Below are positions 52,030 through 60,441 of a stretch of DNA of 64,000 nt, piece after piece; within the stretch, counting starts at the first letter, position 1; each line of letters opens with the position of its first letter. Where the stretch lies: the NCBI RefSeq assembly GCF_008124625.1, contig NZ_VNHM01000007.1:62001-126000 (forward strand). The letters are read 5' to 3'. Under the pieces are notes generated by a model that had not been told where the DNA came from, did no database searches, and saw nothing but the letters and a program-made list of their open reading frames with translations. The stretch is from Desulfallas thermosapovorans DSM 6562. Its GTDB lineage: Bacteria; Bacillota; Desulfotomaculia; Desulfotomaculales; Desulfallaceae. The position numbers were made by a program, and so were the translations under genes.

Positions 52030-52698
52030 TTAACGTAAATATTCTTCAATAATGGCCCGGGTGATATACTCCGCCGCCAAAACGTCTTCCAATGAATTGC
52101 CGCTGGCGGCCACTACGGTGATTCCCGTATCCAGCGCCCGGGCTTTTTGGATAGCCCGGGCGGCAGCCGTGCGGGCCGGTGCCGCACCCTTTTGGTGCAT
52201 GGTCCTGGCCACAGTGCCGGTGAGCACCGCCGGTGCCCCGGCATTGACGGCGGCATCATAGGCCACTCCCCCGGTAGCAGTGGCTGCTATCACCACTTGA
52301 TTTTGCAAATCACACAGTTTTGGCGTTTCAGCACCGATGTTGGGCAAAACGGCCTTTATGACAGCCCCGGCCCGGGCAAGGCCGCGACTTAGGCCTTTAA
52401 CCCGGACCAGGCGGTCATCATCGGAACCCACCCGGGGTTCGGTTACCACAACCACCCCGGTGTTTTTTTCCCGGGCCAACCGCCCGGCCAGTAAACCAAC
52501 GGCGACGGGATCAATGGCCACCGGCGGCGCAGCACCGTCGGGAGCAGCCCCGAATACTGCACAGGCACCGGCGTCCAATGCAGCCTCCAGAGTGGTGGAC
52601 ATGTCAATAACATCCACGATCACCACCACGTCTCCCTCTCTGGCAGCGGCAGCCGCCCCGCTGGCATTAACAGTCATTTTAACCACGGGTACTTTCAT
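52030..52698 (-). CDS. ComB-like (2-phosphosulfolactate phosphatase superfamily) protein
   Basis: 222 residues. VVIVDVIDMSTTLEAALDAGA resembles the ComB core VIDVLRATTT; the central GLSRG, the ATATGGVAYDAAVNAGAP block and the C-terminal VVAASGNSLEDVLAAEYI all fit. ComB acts in coenzyme M synthesis in methanogens, but Firmicute relatives have unknown roles. GGAGG precedes the ATG. Very rich in Ala and Val (Ala near 25%). Distant similarity, so the family call is moderate. Confidence 0.6.
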   Translation of the reverse strand: MKVPVVKMTVNASGAAAAAREGDVVVIVDVIDMSTTLEAALDAGACAVFGAAPDGAAPPVAIDPVAVGLLAGRLAREKNTGVVVVTEPRVGSDDDRLVRVKGLSRGLARAGAVIKAVLPNIGAETPKLCDLQNQVVIAATATGGVAYDAAVNAGAPAVLTGTVARTMHQKGAAPARTAAARAIQKARALDTGITVVAASGNSLEDVLAAEYITRAIIEEYLR

Positions 52699-52776
52699 AT
52701 TGTTTCCTCCGGTATATTCAGCAATCTAACGCATAATATTATGGTATATTTTGGATTCACCAAGGAGGTTGGTCAA

Positions 52777-52905
52777 TTGCGTTTATTTATATCCAGAGAC
52801 GGTTTATGTTTCTCGGGCAAAGTCAGGGAGTTGCGAAAGATAATTCGTCCCTGGTCCCAATCCAGTGCCACATTGCGGGAGTTTATCACTTCAGCACTAC
52901 ATTGA
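52777..52905 (+). CDS. Candidate 42-residue protein of unknown function
   Basis: A plus-strand TTG at 52777 follows AAGGAGG by eight bases and opens 42 codons to a TGA at 52903. The product starts MRLFISRDGLCFSGK and is basic. It is in the 325-base gap between the ComB-like and DUF3866 genes, the rest of which holds nothing I can name. Support is only the ribosome site and the frame. Confidence 0.35.
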   Translation: MRLFISRDGLCFSGKVRELRKIIRPWSQSSATLREFITSALH

Positions 52906-53023
52906 AGCTATAATTCATTACATGCAGGGGTTAAACAGTTGAAAAACCAAACCCAGGGACACAGAACCTTAAAAAGGCATTATTATCGTTTTATCGTAAA
53001 CAACCATACTGGCTTCAAGTGCT

Positions 53024-54133
53024 TTACTGGTTCCCTTTGTTGGAAGCGGTGCCAACAGCTAACTTGGCTGCGTATATGCCGGCGGCCCCTGCGGACAGGA
53101 AAAAGGCCGGGTCGTCCTTCGGTGTGCGCCCCATGGAAGTGACCTTGATTTCCCGGCGTTTTAATTCAGCCAGGGCGGGGTGTCCGTCCTCCAGGGCTTG
53201 CCGGTGTTTATCCCCGGGCCAGGCGTGGCTGAGCTGCTCCAGTATCAGGGTGTTCTGTTCGGGGTCCCGTAACCGGGGCAGCACCACCGTGCAAGGTGTC
53301 AGGGCAATTTTGCCCAGGGCGGTCACAGTGTGGTGGCTGAGACCCCGGTGTCTTTCCCGGGGATCAGCAAAACTGATGCGGGGAATCGCCACCGGCTGGC
53401 CGCCCAGTATATTCACGGCGTTAATTATTTCCCCCTGTTCCACACCGGTGAAGCCCAGCGGGGAACCGGTACCCACAATCCCCGGTCCCATGGCCACAAT
53501 GATGACATCCGCCCGGGCCACTGCCTTTGCCGTCAACAGCGCAGTATAAATATTGATACACTCCCAATCACCGCCAAAGGCATGGCCGCAGGTTATGGTA
53601 GCATCCACCAGTCCCTTTTCCCGCAGTTCACGGACCAGATTGCTAAGGGGCAATGGCAGAGCCGCGCCGTCCGTCATCACATACACCACCCGGGCCCGGC
53701 CACCGGTAACTGCCTTGGCCCCAGCCGCCGCGGGAGCCAGCATACTGTGCAGCGTACCCACCACCACAGGCACACCGTCCAGGGACGTTGTATTTTTGAT
53801 TATTTCCGCGTCAGGGCTGTCCGGCTCTTCGGCAGCCAGCACCTTGACCTGACAGGGACTGTAGCGCAATTTCATTATATGCCCGGGCTCCCGGGCCTCC
53901 CTCGGGGGGATGGTGACATTGGCCATGACAAAATGGGCACCCCCCGTGCCCAGGTTCTTGGACACGGCGGTGGTGTTAAGCACCACGGTGTCTCCGGTTT
54001 TCACCGGTCCGGTGAGTAAATCATAGTTGTACGCCTTCCCTTCTGGCTCCCCCGGTATTTGCACCGTTATTTCCGTTATATCCCCCCGCCTGGCTTTGAC
54101 GCCCGTCACCCGGCCTTGCCTTATTCTGATCAA
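53024..54133 (-). CDS. DUF3866 family protein
   Basis: 369 residues. An N-terminal beta-barrel-like part (MIRIRQGRVTGVKAR, TGDTVVLNTTAV) is followed by a Rossmann-like domain with CGHAFGGDWECINIYTAL, VAMGPGIVGTGSPLGFTG and the SHHTVTALGKI block. The family is common next to spoIIM and pepT-like genes in Firmicutes and Actinobacteria; no function is known. TTG start with GGGAG upstream. Five bases from the stop of the peptidase gene. Confidence 0.88.
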   Translation of the reverse strand: MIRIRQGRVTGVKARRGDITEITVQIPGEPEGKAYNYDLLTGPVKTGDTVVLNTTAVSKNLGTGGAHFVMANVTIPPREAREPGHIMKLRYSPCQVKVLAAEEPDSPDAEIIKNTTSLDGVPVVVGTLHSMLAPAAAGAKAVTGGRARVVYVMTDGAALPLPLSNLVRELREKGLVDATITCGHAFGGDWECINIYTALLTAKAVARADVIIVAMGPGIVGTGSPLGFTGVEQGEIINAVNILGGQPVAIPRISFADPRERHRGLSHHTVTALGKIALTPCTVVLPRLRDPEQNTLILEQLSHAWPGDKHRQALEDGHPALAELKRREIKVTSMGRTPKDDPAFFLSAGAAGIYAAKLAVGTASNKGNQ

Positions 54134-54138
54134 AATAA

Positions 54139-55275
54139 CTATTCTCCCTTCCCGGCCCCGCAGGTTACCGCCGCTTTGATGATGGCCAGTACATACGAAG
54201 CATCCATTACCAGGTCATCCACATTGATAAATTCGCCGGTGGTGTGCACATTTTGCATGGCAATGCCCAGGTTCACCGCTTCAATACCATGCTCATTAAA
54301 AATATGGGTGTCGCTGCCCCCGCCCGTGCCTTTGACCACGGGCTCTAGACCTATGTCCAATGCCGCATTGCGGGCTAACTCAACCACCGGCGCATCGCCG
54401 GGTACATCCATGGCCGGATAAACCGTTTCCACTTTTATCTGCACCCGGGCTCCACCTTCCCGGGCCGCCCTCTCCAGCGCCTCGCAAATAGCCCGGGTTT
54501 GCTTGATCCGTTTATCTTCCTGCAGGCTTCTGGTTTCACCTTTAATAGTTACTTTCTCGGGCACAATATTAATGGCCGTACCACCGGAAATAATGCCGAT
54601 ATTGGCGGTGGTTTCGTGATCTATGCGGCCCAATTGCATGGCTGCTATGGCCCGGGATGCCACCTGAATGGCATTCACTCCATCTTCGGGGTTAATACCG
54701 GCGTGGGCTGCGGTGCCAAGCATTTCAGCATATATCTCGTCCTGGGAAGGACCACGTGTGATAATGGTGCCCGCCGGGCCGTTGCTGTCCAGTACATAGC
54801 CCATCCGGGCCGTCAGGCGGGAAAAATCCAGGTACTTGACGCCCGATAATCCCACTTCTTCACACACGGTAAAAACCAGTTCCAGGTCACCAAAGGGTAA
54901 TTTTTGTTCCTGCAGCACCCGTACCGCCTCCAGTATGGCAGCTATACCCGCTTTGTCATCGGCACCCAGAACGGTATCTCCCGCCGAGCGGATGACGCCG
55001 TTTTCTTCCACGGGTTTAATGCCGCAGCCCGGAGTTACCGTGTCCATGTGGGCCGAGAACATCAGGGCCGGTGCTTGGGCATTGCCGGCCAGACGGGCAA
55101 TGAGATTACCCGTGTCCGATCCGGTTCGGGAACCGGCCTCATCTACATGGACGGTAAATCCCAACCTTTGTAGTTTTTCCTTAAGCAGTGCGGCCATTTG
55201 TCCCTCCCGGCGGCTTTCACTGTCCACCTGTACCATTTCCATAAACTCGGCCACCAGCCGCTCCCTGTTTATCAA
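54139..55275 (-). CDS. PepT-like M20/M25/M40 peptidase
   Basis: 378 residues. Metal ligands are seen in MFSAHMDTVTPG (His/Asp), GADDKAGIAA, FTVCEEVGLSG (Glu-Glu) and SDTHIFNEHGIEA (His near the end). Domain order is that of the tripeptidase-like family, with a dimerisation lid at about 180-290. The TTG start is preceded by AGGTGGGG. Co-transcribed with DUF3866 and ComB-like genes by spacing. Confidence 0.92.
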   Translation of the reverse strand: MINRERLVAEFMEMVQVDSESRREGQMAALLKEKLQRLGFTVHVDEAGSRTGSDTGNLIARLAGNAQAPALMFSAHMDTVTPGCGIKPVEENGVIRSAGDTVLGADDKAGIAAILEAVRVLQEQKLPFGDLELVFTVCEEVGLSGVKYLDFSRLTARMGYVLDSNGPAGTIITRGPSQDEIYAEMLGTAAHAGINPEDGVNAIQVASRAIAAMQLGRIDHETTANIGIISGGTAINIVPEKVTIKGETRSLQEDKRIKQTRAICEALERAAREGGARVQIKVETVYPAMDVPGDAPVVELARNAALDIGLEPVVKGTGGGSDTHIFNEHGIEAVNLGIAMQNVHTTGEFINVDDLVMDASYVLAIIKAAVTCGAGKGE

Positions 55276-55309
55276 TCCAACCCCACCTTTGCAAACTATT
55301 GTTGTTAAT

Positions 55310-55360
55310 ATAATAACCGCCGGAAGCCCGGCTGTAAAACCGGCTTTCGGCGGTTATTAT
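55310..55360 (-). terminator. Strong hairpin terminator after the kor operon
   Basis: ATAATAACCGCCG...AAGCC and GGCTT...CGGCGGTTATTAT pair over more than 17 positions with a loop of about 11. It closes korD-A-B-C before the peptidase gene. Confidence 0.75.
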
Positions 55361-55399
55361 GGATTTGTTTATATTTATTTATTACGATATTGCAGTTGC

Positions 55400-55425
55400 T
55401 TTAATAAACTTTAAGCCTGACCCCT
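55400..55425. repeat. Family C repeat, copy 2, overlapping the korC stop
   Basis: Twenty-six bases that match copy 1 at all but one position. On the minus strand it supplies the RGQA end and the stop of korC, just as in ytfJ. Confidence 0.8.
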
Positions 55426-55956
55426 GGCCAGCTCGCGGCCCTTTTCCAGGGCTTCGCCGTTTAAGGGGATTAGATTGTGGTGTTTGGGCGGCAGCACCTT
55501 TTTCAGCGATTCCAGTACGCCTTCGTTGGATACTACGCCGGTTAGTTCCAGTAAAGCTCCCAGGATAATATTGTTGGCCACTTTGCCGTTGCCCAACTCC
55601 TCGGCCATGTCGTTAGCCGGCACATATACGGTGCGCACATCGGTGCGCTGGGTTTTAATATCAATCAACGAGCTGTTTACCAGAATCAAACCGCCCGGTA
55701 CCACCGTGGGTTCAAATTTTTCCAGGGAAGGCCGGTTCATGGCAATCAGCACGGTGGGTTCGCTGACCACCGGTGAGCTAATGGGTTCAGTGGAAATGGT
55801 TATGCCGCAGTTAGCCGTACCGCCGCGCATCTCCGGGCCATAGGAGGGAATCCAGGCCACATGTTTATCCTCGATCATTCCGGCGTAGGCCAGCAGCTGT
55901 CCGGTGGATAAAACACCTTGCCCCCCGAAACCCGCGATTAAGATACCTTCAAACAT
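55411..55956 (-). CDS. korC: 2-oxoacid:ferredoxin oxidoreductase, gamma subunit
   Basis: 181 residues with the family start GILIAGFGGQGVLSTGQLLA and an IPSYGPEMRGGTANC block. Gamma subunits complete the Kor/Vor/Por-type complexes that oxidise 2-oxoacids to acyl-CoA, reducing ferredoxin. It shares one base with the korB stop. The final residues RGQA come from a family C repeat. Confidence 0.94.
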   Translation of the reverse strand: MFEGILIAGFGGQGVLSTGQLLAYAGMIEDKHVAWIPSYGPEMRGGTANCGITISTEPISSPVVSEPTVLIAMNRPSLEKFEPTVVPGGLILVNSSLIDIKTQRTDVRTVYVPANDMAEELGNGKVANNIILGALLELTGVVSNEGVLESLKKVLPPKHHNLIPLNGEALEKGRELARGQA

Positions 55957-56708
55957 TATATCTGCACCTCCTCCGCCGGAGTTTTGTGTTCACCAAGCGG
56001 GTAGTAAGGAATCATATTCTCTTCCAGCCACTTCAGTGCCTCCAGAGGGGGCAGGCCCCAGTTGGTGGGGCAAGAACCCAGTATTTCCACCAGGGTAAAG
56101 CCGTCTCCGCGCATTTGTACTTCAAAAGCTTTGCGTATGGCCTTTTTGGCCTGGGCTATATGCTTGGGGTTGTGCAGAGATACCCGGGCCAGGTAAGCAC
56201 TGCCATCCAGCGGGGCCAGCATTTCACAAACCTTTACGGGCATACCATTGGCATCCTTATCCCGCCCGTAGGGAGTGGTGGTGGTTTTCTGGCCCAATAA
56301 CGTGGTGGGGGCCATCTGGCCGCCGGTCATGGCGTAAACCGCATTGTTGACGAAAATAACGGTTATCTTTTCGCCCCGGGCCGCCGCGTGCACCAGCTCG
56401 CCCGTGCCGATGGCCGCCGCGTCGCCGTCACCCTGGTAGGTAAACACCAGCCGGTCGGGCAGCACCCGCTTGATGCCCGTACCCACCGCCGGTGCCCGGC
56501 CGTGGGCGGCCTGGTACATATCTATATCCAGGTAATTATAAATAAATACGGAACAGCCCACCGGTGCTATACCCAGGGCGCGCTCGTATATACCCATTTC
56601 ATCAATAACTTCGGCCACCAAACGGTGGGCAATGCCATGGGTGCAGCCCGGACAGTAATGGAATGGTAAATCAGCCAGCGCCTCCGGCCTGGTAAAAACT
56701 TTTTTCAT
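55956..56708 (-). CDS. korB: 2-oxoacid:ferredoxin oxidoreductase, beta subunit (TPP-binding)
   Basis: 250 residues. The N-terminal CPGCTHG and the TPP-Mg motif [13 protein letters not shown] with NN 25 residues later are present. [17 protein letters not shown] is typical of the 2-oxoglutarate/2-oxoisovalerate group. It shares one base each with korA and korC. Confidence 0.95.
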   Translation of the reverse strand: MKKVFTRPEALADLPFHYCPGCTHGIAHRLVAEVIDEMGIYERALGIAPVGCSVFIYNYLDIDMYQAAHGRAPAVGTGIKRVLPDRLVFTYQGDGDAAAIGTGELVHAAARGEKITVIFVNNAVYAMTGGQMAPTTLLGQKTTTTPYGRDKDANGMPVKVCEMLAPLDGSAYLARVSLHNPKHIAQAKKAIRKAFEVQMRGDGFTLVEILGSCPTNWGLPPLEALKWLEENMIPYYPLGEHKTPAEEVQI

Positions 56709-57772
56709 TATACCGCACCCCCGTTGTACAGTTTTTTAACCTCCGCCAGCACATCCCGGGCCACGGGCAGCATACCGCCCACCCGGCCATAGAAATGCAC
56801 CGGCTTTTTACCCGCCACCGCCAGCCGCACGTCTTCCACCATTTGGCCCATGTTCATTTCCACCGTCAGGAACTGTTCAGCCGTCTCCCGTAAACGGGCT
56901 ATCACTCCGGCAGGGAAGGGCCAAACTGTAATGGGGCGGATCAAACCAACCGCCAGGCCCTCCTGCCGGGCACGATCAACCACAGCCTTGCAGATTCTGG
57001 CACAGGTGCCAAAGGCTACAATGATCATTTTAGCGTCATGCACCTGGTATTCTTCCCAGCGCTGTTCTTCTTTGGTTATGGCCGCATATTTTTGGGACAG
57101 CCTGATATTGTGCTTCTCGCATTCTTCAGGCACGATATATAACGAGTTGATTAATCGTTTGGGGCCGCCTTTTTTACGCCCGGTAGCCGCCCATTCTTTT
57201 TCCGGCGGTTGCACCAGTTTCTCCTCACCCAGGTCCACCGGTTCCATCATCTGGCCCAATACACCATCGGCCAGCAGCATCACCGGGTTACGGTATTTAT
57301 CCGCCAAGTCAAAGGCATCCGCCATCAAGTCAATAATCTCCTGCACCGATGCCGGGGCCAGGCAAATCACCCGGTAATCGCCATGACCGCCGCCATTGAC
57401 GGCCTGGAAATAATCGGACTGGGCCGGGGCAATGTTACCCAGGCCGGGACCGCCCCGCATCATGTTCACTATTACACAGGGCAGCTCGGCACCGGCCAAG
57501 TAGGATATACCTTCCTGCATCAAGCTAATACCGGGGCCCGAGGATGAAGTCATTACCCGGGCACCGGCCCCGGCGGCGCCAAAGACCATATTGGCCGCCG
57601 CTGTTTCACTCTCCGATTGCAAATACACACCGCCCACCTCGGGCATACGCTTGGCCAGGTAGTGTGGCAATTCACTCTGCGGGGTAATGGGGTAACCGAA
57701 GAAATAGCGACAACCGGCCCGCACGGCACCTTCTCCGATGGCCTCATTACCTTTCATCAATATTTTAGCCAA
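56708..57772 (-). CDS. korA: 2-oxoacid:ferredoxin oxidoreductase, alpha subunit
   Basis: 354 residues from the TTG at 57772, which AAAGGAGG serves at nine bases; the frame to 57799 would lie inside korD's ribosome site. [15 protein letters not shown] near residue 28 contacts TPP, and the C-terminal [15 protein letters not shown] is the second family mark. The start overlaps the korD stop by eight bases. The substrate may be 2-oxoglutarate or branched-chain 2-oxoacids. Confidence 0.95.
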   Translation of the reverse strand: MAKILMKGNEAIGEGAVRAGCRYFFGYPITPQSELPHYLAKRMPEVGGVYLQSESETAAANMVFGAAGAGARVMTSSSGPGISLMQEGISYLAGAELPCVIVNMMRGGPGLGNIAPAQSDYFQAVNGGGHGDYRVICLAPASVQEIIDLMADAFDLADKYRNPVMLLADGVLGQMMEPVDLGEEKLVQPPEKEWAATGRKKGGPKRLINSLYIVPEECEKHNIRLSQKYAAITKEEQRWEEYQVHDAKMIIVAFGTCARICKAVVDRARQEGLAVGLIRPITVWPFPAGVIARLRETAEQFLTVEMNMGQMVEDVRLAVAGKKPVHFYGRVGGMLPVARDVLAEVKKLYNGGAV

Positions 57773-57986
57773 CCTTTTTTTCCTCCTTTGCCACTTCAAT
57801 TACCAGGTCCGGACACATGCGGGCACACAGTGCACACCCGGTGCATTTTTCAGGTTCTTCCACGGTAGCCGGGTGAAATCCCATGACATTGATATGCCCG
57901 GCCATTTTAATTAATTGTTTGGGACACACCGCTGCGCATAATTGACAACCTTTGCAGCGCTCTTCCCGAAATGTTATTTGCGCCAA
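57765..57986 (-). CDS. korD: Ferredoxin-like subunit KorD (2x[4Fe-4S])
   Basis: 73 residues with two cluster motifs, CKGCQLCAAVCP and CTGCALCARMCP. It opens the kor operon and passes electrons from the TPP centre to ferredoxin. Length and position match delta subunits. Confidence 0.95.
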   Translation of the reverse strand: MAQITFREERCKGCQLCAAVCPKQLIKMAGHINVMGFHPATVEEPEKCTGCALCARMCPDLVIEVAKEEKKVG

Positions 57987-58107
57987 AAAGAGCCCTCCTT
58001 AATACCTGGATAATGTATAGATAAAATTGATAGTAGCTATTAGTGTCGCACATTTGTCACCGGTTAAACTAGCTATTTGGTTATCTTGAGCGTTGGCCAA
58101 TGATCTT

Positions 58108-58144
58108 TGGCGTCCCCGTGTTTTCTAAAATAAGCCTGACCCCT
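58108..58144. repeat. Composite of family B core and family C repeat
   Basis: GGCGTCCCCGTG (family B) is followed by TTTTCTAAAA and then TAAGCCTGACCCCT (family C). This third C copy overlaps the stop of the P-loop ATPase gene, but in another reading frame than in ytfJ and korC. Confidence 0.7.
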
Positions 58145-58820
58145 TGGCCCAGGGAGGCATCATGTTTTTTTCAATGGGGAATAGCGGTATACCCGGTATG
58201 CGCCCGGTTATCTCCCGGGCCAGTGGGCTGTGCACGGCTACAAAGGCTACCGGTAGTCCCAGCTGCCGCGCCGCATCCTCAATGATGGCATGGCCATTTA
58301 AAACCGTATCCGGGTCAGTGGCGGAGCCCAGATTGGTATTGCTCACCAGAGCGGTTACCTGCAGGCGGGATGCCTTTTCCACCGACCGCAACATTTTAAT
58401 TATTCCCTCTGCCGTACCGGTAAAGGGACGACAAGCATTGGCCACAAAATACATGTTATAAGACCCGGCGGGCAAGTAATGTTTAAACCGGCCCAGGGCA
58501 ACAGCACCGATATCATCGCCGCCGACATCAAAAACGCCCATGCACCGTTCATCTTCCAAAACACCTATAATAGACGGTGGCAGGGCGGGCACATCGGCAC
58601 CCGCCAGTTCGCCCGGCGGGCATATCACGCGCAAACCCGTTTTCTCCAGTTCATCACGCATCAACCTGGTACGAAAATAAGGATTAATAATATCTAAATC
58701 CACAATACCAACCCGTGGGTATTGTCCTTTCAGCCACAGGGCAAAGTTTATAGACAGCTCGGTCTTGCCGCTGCCTAAATTGCCTGTAAATAAAGTAATT
58801 CTTTTGAAATCGCTCAGCAA
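58125..58820 (-). CDS. P-loop ATPase of the SIMIBI (MinD/CooC-like) kind
   Basis: 231 residues. The P-loop is GNLGSGKTE near residue 13, followed by IVDLDIINPYFR (switch). FDVGGDDIGAVALG and a VSNTNLGSATD base-contact segment are later. This fits small MinD/Mrp-type ATPases used in Fe-S or metal delivery, but the deviant Lys of ParA is not clear. TTG start with AGGAG upstream. It lies just upstream of the kor genes; a maturation role for Kor is inference. Confidence 0.75.
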   Translation of the reverse strand: MLSDFKRITLFTGNLGSGKTELSINFALWLKGQYPRVGIVDLDIINPYFRTRLMRDELEKTGLRVICPPGELAGADVPALPPSIIGVLEDERCMGVFDVGGDDIGAVALGRFKHYLPAGSYNMYFVANACRPFTGTAEGIIKMLRSVEKASRLQVTALVSNTNLGSATDPDTVLNGHAIIEDAARQLGLPVAFVAVHSPLAREITGRIPGIPLFPIEKNMMPPWAKGSGLF

Positions 58821-58864
58821 TTGAATACACTCCTAATTCGTGACCAACAAGTAATTATTCGACA

Positions 58865-59719
58865 TTATTTCTCAGGTTCCTTCTCCCGGCCCAACATATC
58901 CAGATAATTCAGTATAATGTTTCGGGAAATAATTTGGGTCAGGGAATATTTTTCTGTAATTATATGCAGTATTACCAGCACCGTCAGGTAACCGGTACGG
59001 TAATAACCCTCCAGGGATACAGCTGCTGTTAATCCAATGACTATACCCAGCGTGTTGGACCCGGCATCCCCCATCATGGCCCTGGCTTTAAGATCCGCCG
59101 GCAAAAAGGCCAGCAGTGTACCCAGCACCATGGTGGCCAAAACGGCCTCGGGACCACCCAGCGCCGCGGGCAGCAAAACTGCGTACAGCAGCACGAATAC
59201 TTTGCCGGCGCGACCGGGTCGCAGGTCAAACAAATTGACCAGGTTAACCGACAGGGCTATGATCAGAGTGCTGTCCAGTACACGCCTAATATCACCGTGG
59301 TATACCTGCACCGCTAGAAAAAGCGCCAGTATGCCACCTCCCAGCGCTTTGACGGCCCCGGTGGTTAAACGTCCCCGGGCCAGGGCTTTAAAGTGACCTA
59401 TTAATCCACTGGCGTCACGGCTGCCCCAAAAATCATCCATGAGCCCCAAAAAGGTGGCTCCGGCCATGGCCAGTAAATAAATCAACGCAATAGCACGTAA
59501 TCCTGCCGGCCAGAAATAAAACAAGGGTAGTACTGCTGTTAACGTAGAAATAAAAAAAACAACCCCTGCGGCCAGAGGTATCTTTTCTCCCTTGAAATTC
59601 GGTCGCACAAATTCAGCCCGGACAATCATATCCAAAATTTTTTCCCTGATGAACAAAGCAATAAAAAAAGCCAGTCCCAAACCCACCGGCAAATAAAATA
59701 ATTCCGGCTGCCAGTTCAA
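58865..59719 (-). CDS. MraY/WecA-like glycosyl-1-phosphate transferase (GT family 4)
   Basis: 284 residues from the TTG at 59719 (GAGGTG upstream). About nine or ten membrane helices. The DDFWG segment (LMDDFWGSRD near residue 97), NLVNLFDLRPG near residue 160 and GDAGSN near residue 215 correspond to the catalytic Asp motifs of MraY/WecA. The usual NxxNxxDGLDGLA reads NLVNLFDLRPGRAGK, so the substrate site differs. Lies 17 bases after the GT2 gene. Confidence 0.85.
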   Translation of the reverse strand: MNWQPELFYLPVGLGLAFFIALFIREKILDMIVRAEFVRPNFKGEKIPLAAGVVFFISTLTAVLPLFYFWPAGLRAIALIYLLAMAGATFLGLMDDFWGSRDASGLIGHFKALARGRLTTGAVKALGGGILALFLAVQVYHGDIRRVLDSTLIIALSVNLVNLFDLRPGRAGKVFVLLYAVLLPAALGGPEAVLATMVLGTLLAFLPADLKARAMMGDAGSNTLGIVIGLTAAVSLEGYYRTGYLTVLVILHIITEKYSLTQIISRNIILNYLDMLGREKEPEK

Positions 59720-59736
59720 TGATTTCACCTCGAAAC

Positions 59737-60411
59737 TTATTTCACAGCGGCTCTGGCCAGTACCAGGGCCACGTGACAAAACTGTCTGCCCCGGTGCCAG
59801 AAACCCTTCAAGTCACGACCGGTTTCAGCATGGGTCATTTGCACCGGCACTTCCAGCACCTTAAACCCCGCCCGGACCGCCTTAATGGTCAGGCCAACCT
59901 CCACCCCGTAGCCCGAGGCAAAGGGTAGCAATTTTTCCATTACCTGACGGGTCATCACCCGCTGGCCTGATAAGGGGGATTGCATTTCCAACCCGGTGTA
60001 AAATTTAATACCTTTCCTGGCCAATCCTTTAACCAGGCCGAAGCCCCCTTTGCGCCGGGGCGGCGGAAACCGGGCCACGGTCATATCCGCCTGACCCGCC
60101 AGTACCGGTTCCAGTAACCACCGGGCTTCCCTGGCTGTCTCGCCCAAATCACCATCCAGCAGCATGATCACACCGGCATTAATATCCGCGCTGCCCCGGT
60201 TCAAAGCAGCACCTTTGCCGCTGTTCCGGGGCATGCTGATCACCCTGGCCCCCGCGGCAGCAGCCAGCTGTGCCGTACGGTCGGTGGACGCATCATCCAC
60301 CACCACAATTTCGTTGACTTCAGGCAGCGCGGCCAGCGAGGCCACGGTGGCGCCGATATATTTTTCTTCATTAAATGCCGGTATGAGAGCCACAACCCGC
60401 TTTAACGACAT
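59737..60411 (-). CDS. Glycosyltransferase family 2 (DPM1-like)
   Basis: 224 residues. ALIPAFNEEKYIGATV at residues 9-24 binds the nucleotide sugar; VVDDASTDRT (DxD-like) and LLDGDLGET near residue 92 complete the metal site. No membrane helix, so it is of the polyprenyl-phosphate sugar synthase plan. AAAGGAACGAGGG precedes the ATG. With the MraY-like gene after it and MctB/SteA before it, an envelope role is likely. Confidence 0.9.
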   Translation of the reverse strand: MSLKRVVALIPAFNEEKYIGATVASLAALPEVNEIVVVDDASTDRTAQLAAAAGARVISMPRNSGKGAALNRGSADINAGVIMLLDGDLGETAREARWLLEPVLAGQADMTVARFPPPRRKGGFGLVKGLARKGIKFYTGLEMQSPLSGQRVMTRQVMEKLLPFASGYGVEVGLTIKAVRAGFKVLEVPVQMTHAETGRDLKGFWHRGRQFCHVALVLARAAVK

Positions 60412-60441
60412 TTACACCCTCGTTCCTTTCCTAAACCAAAT

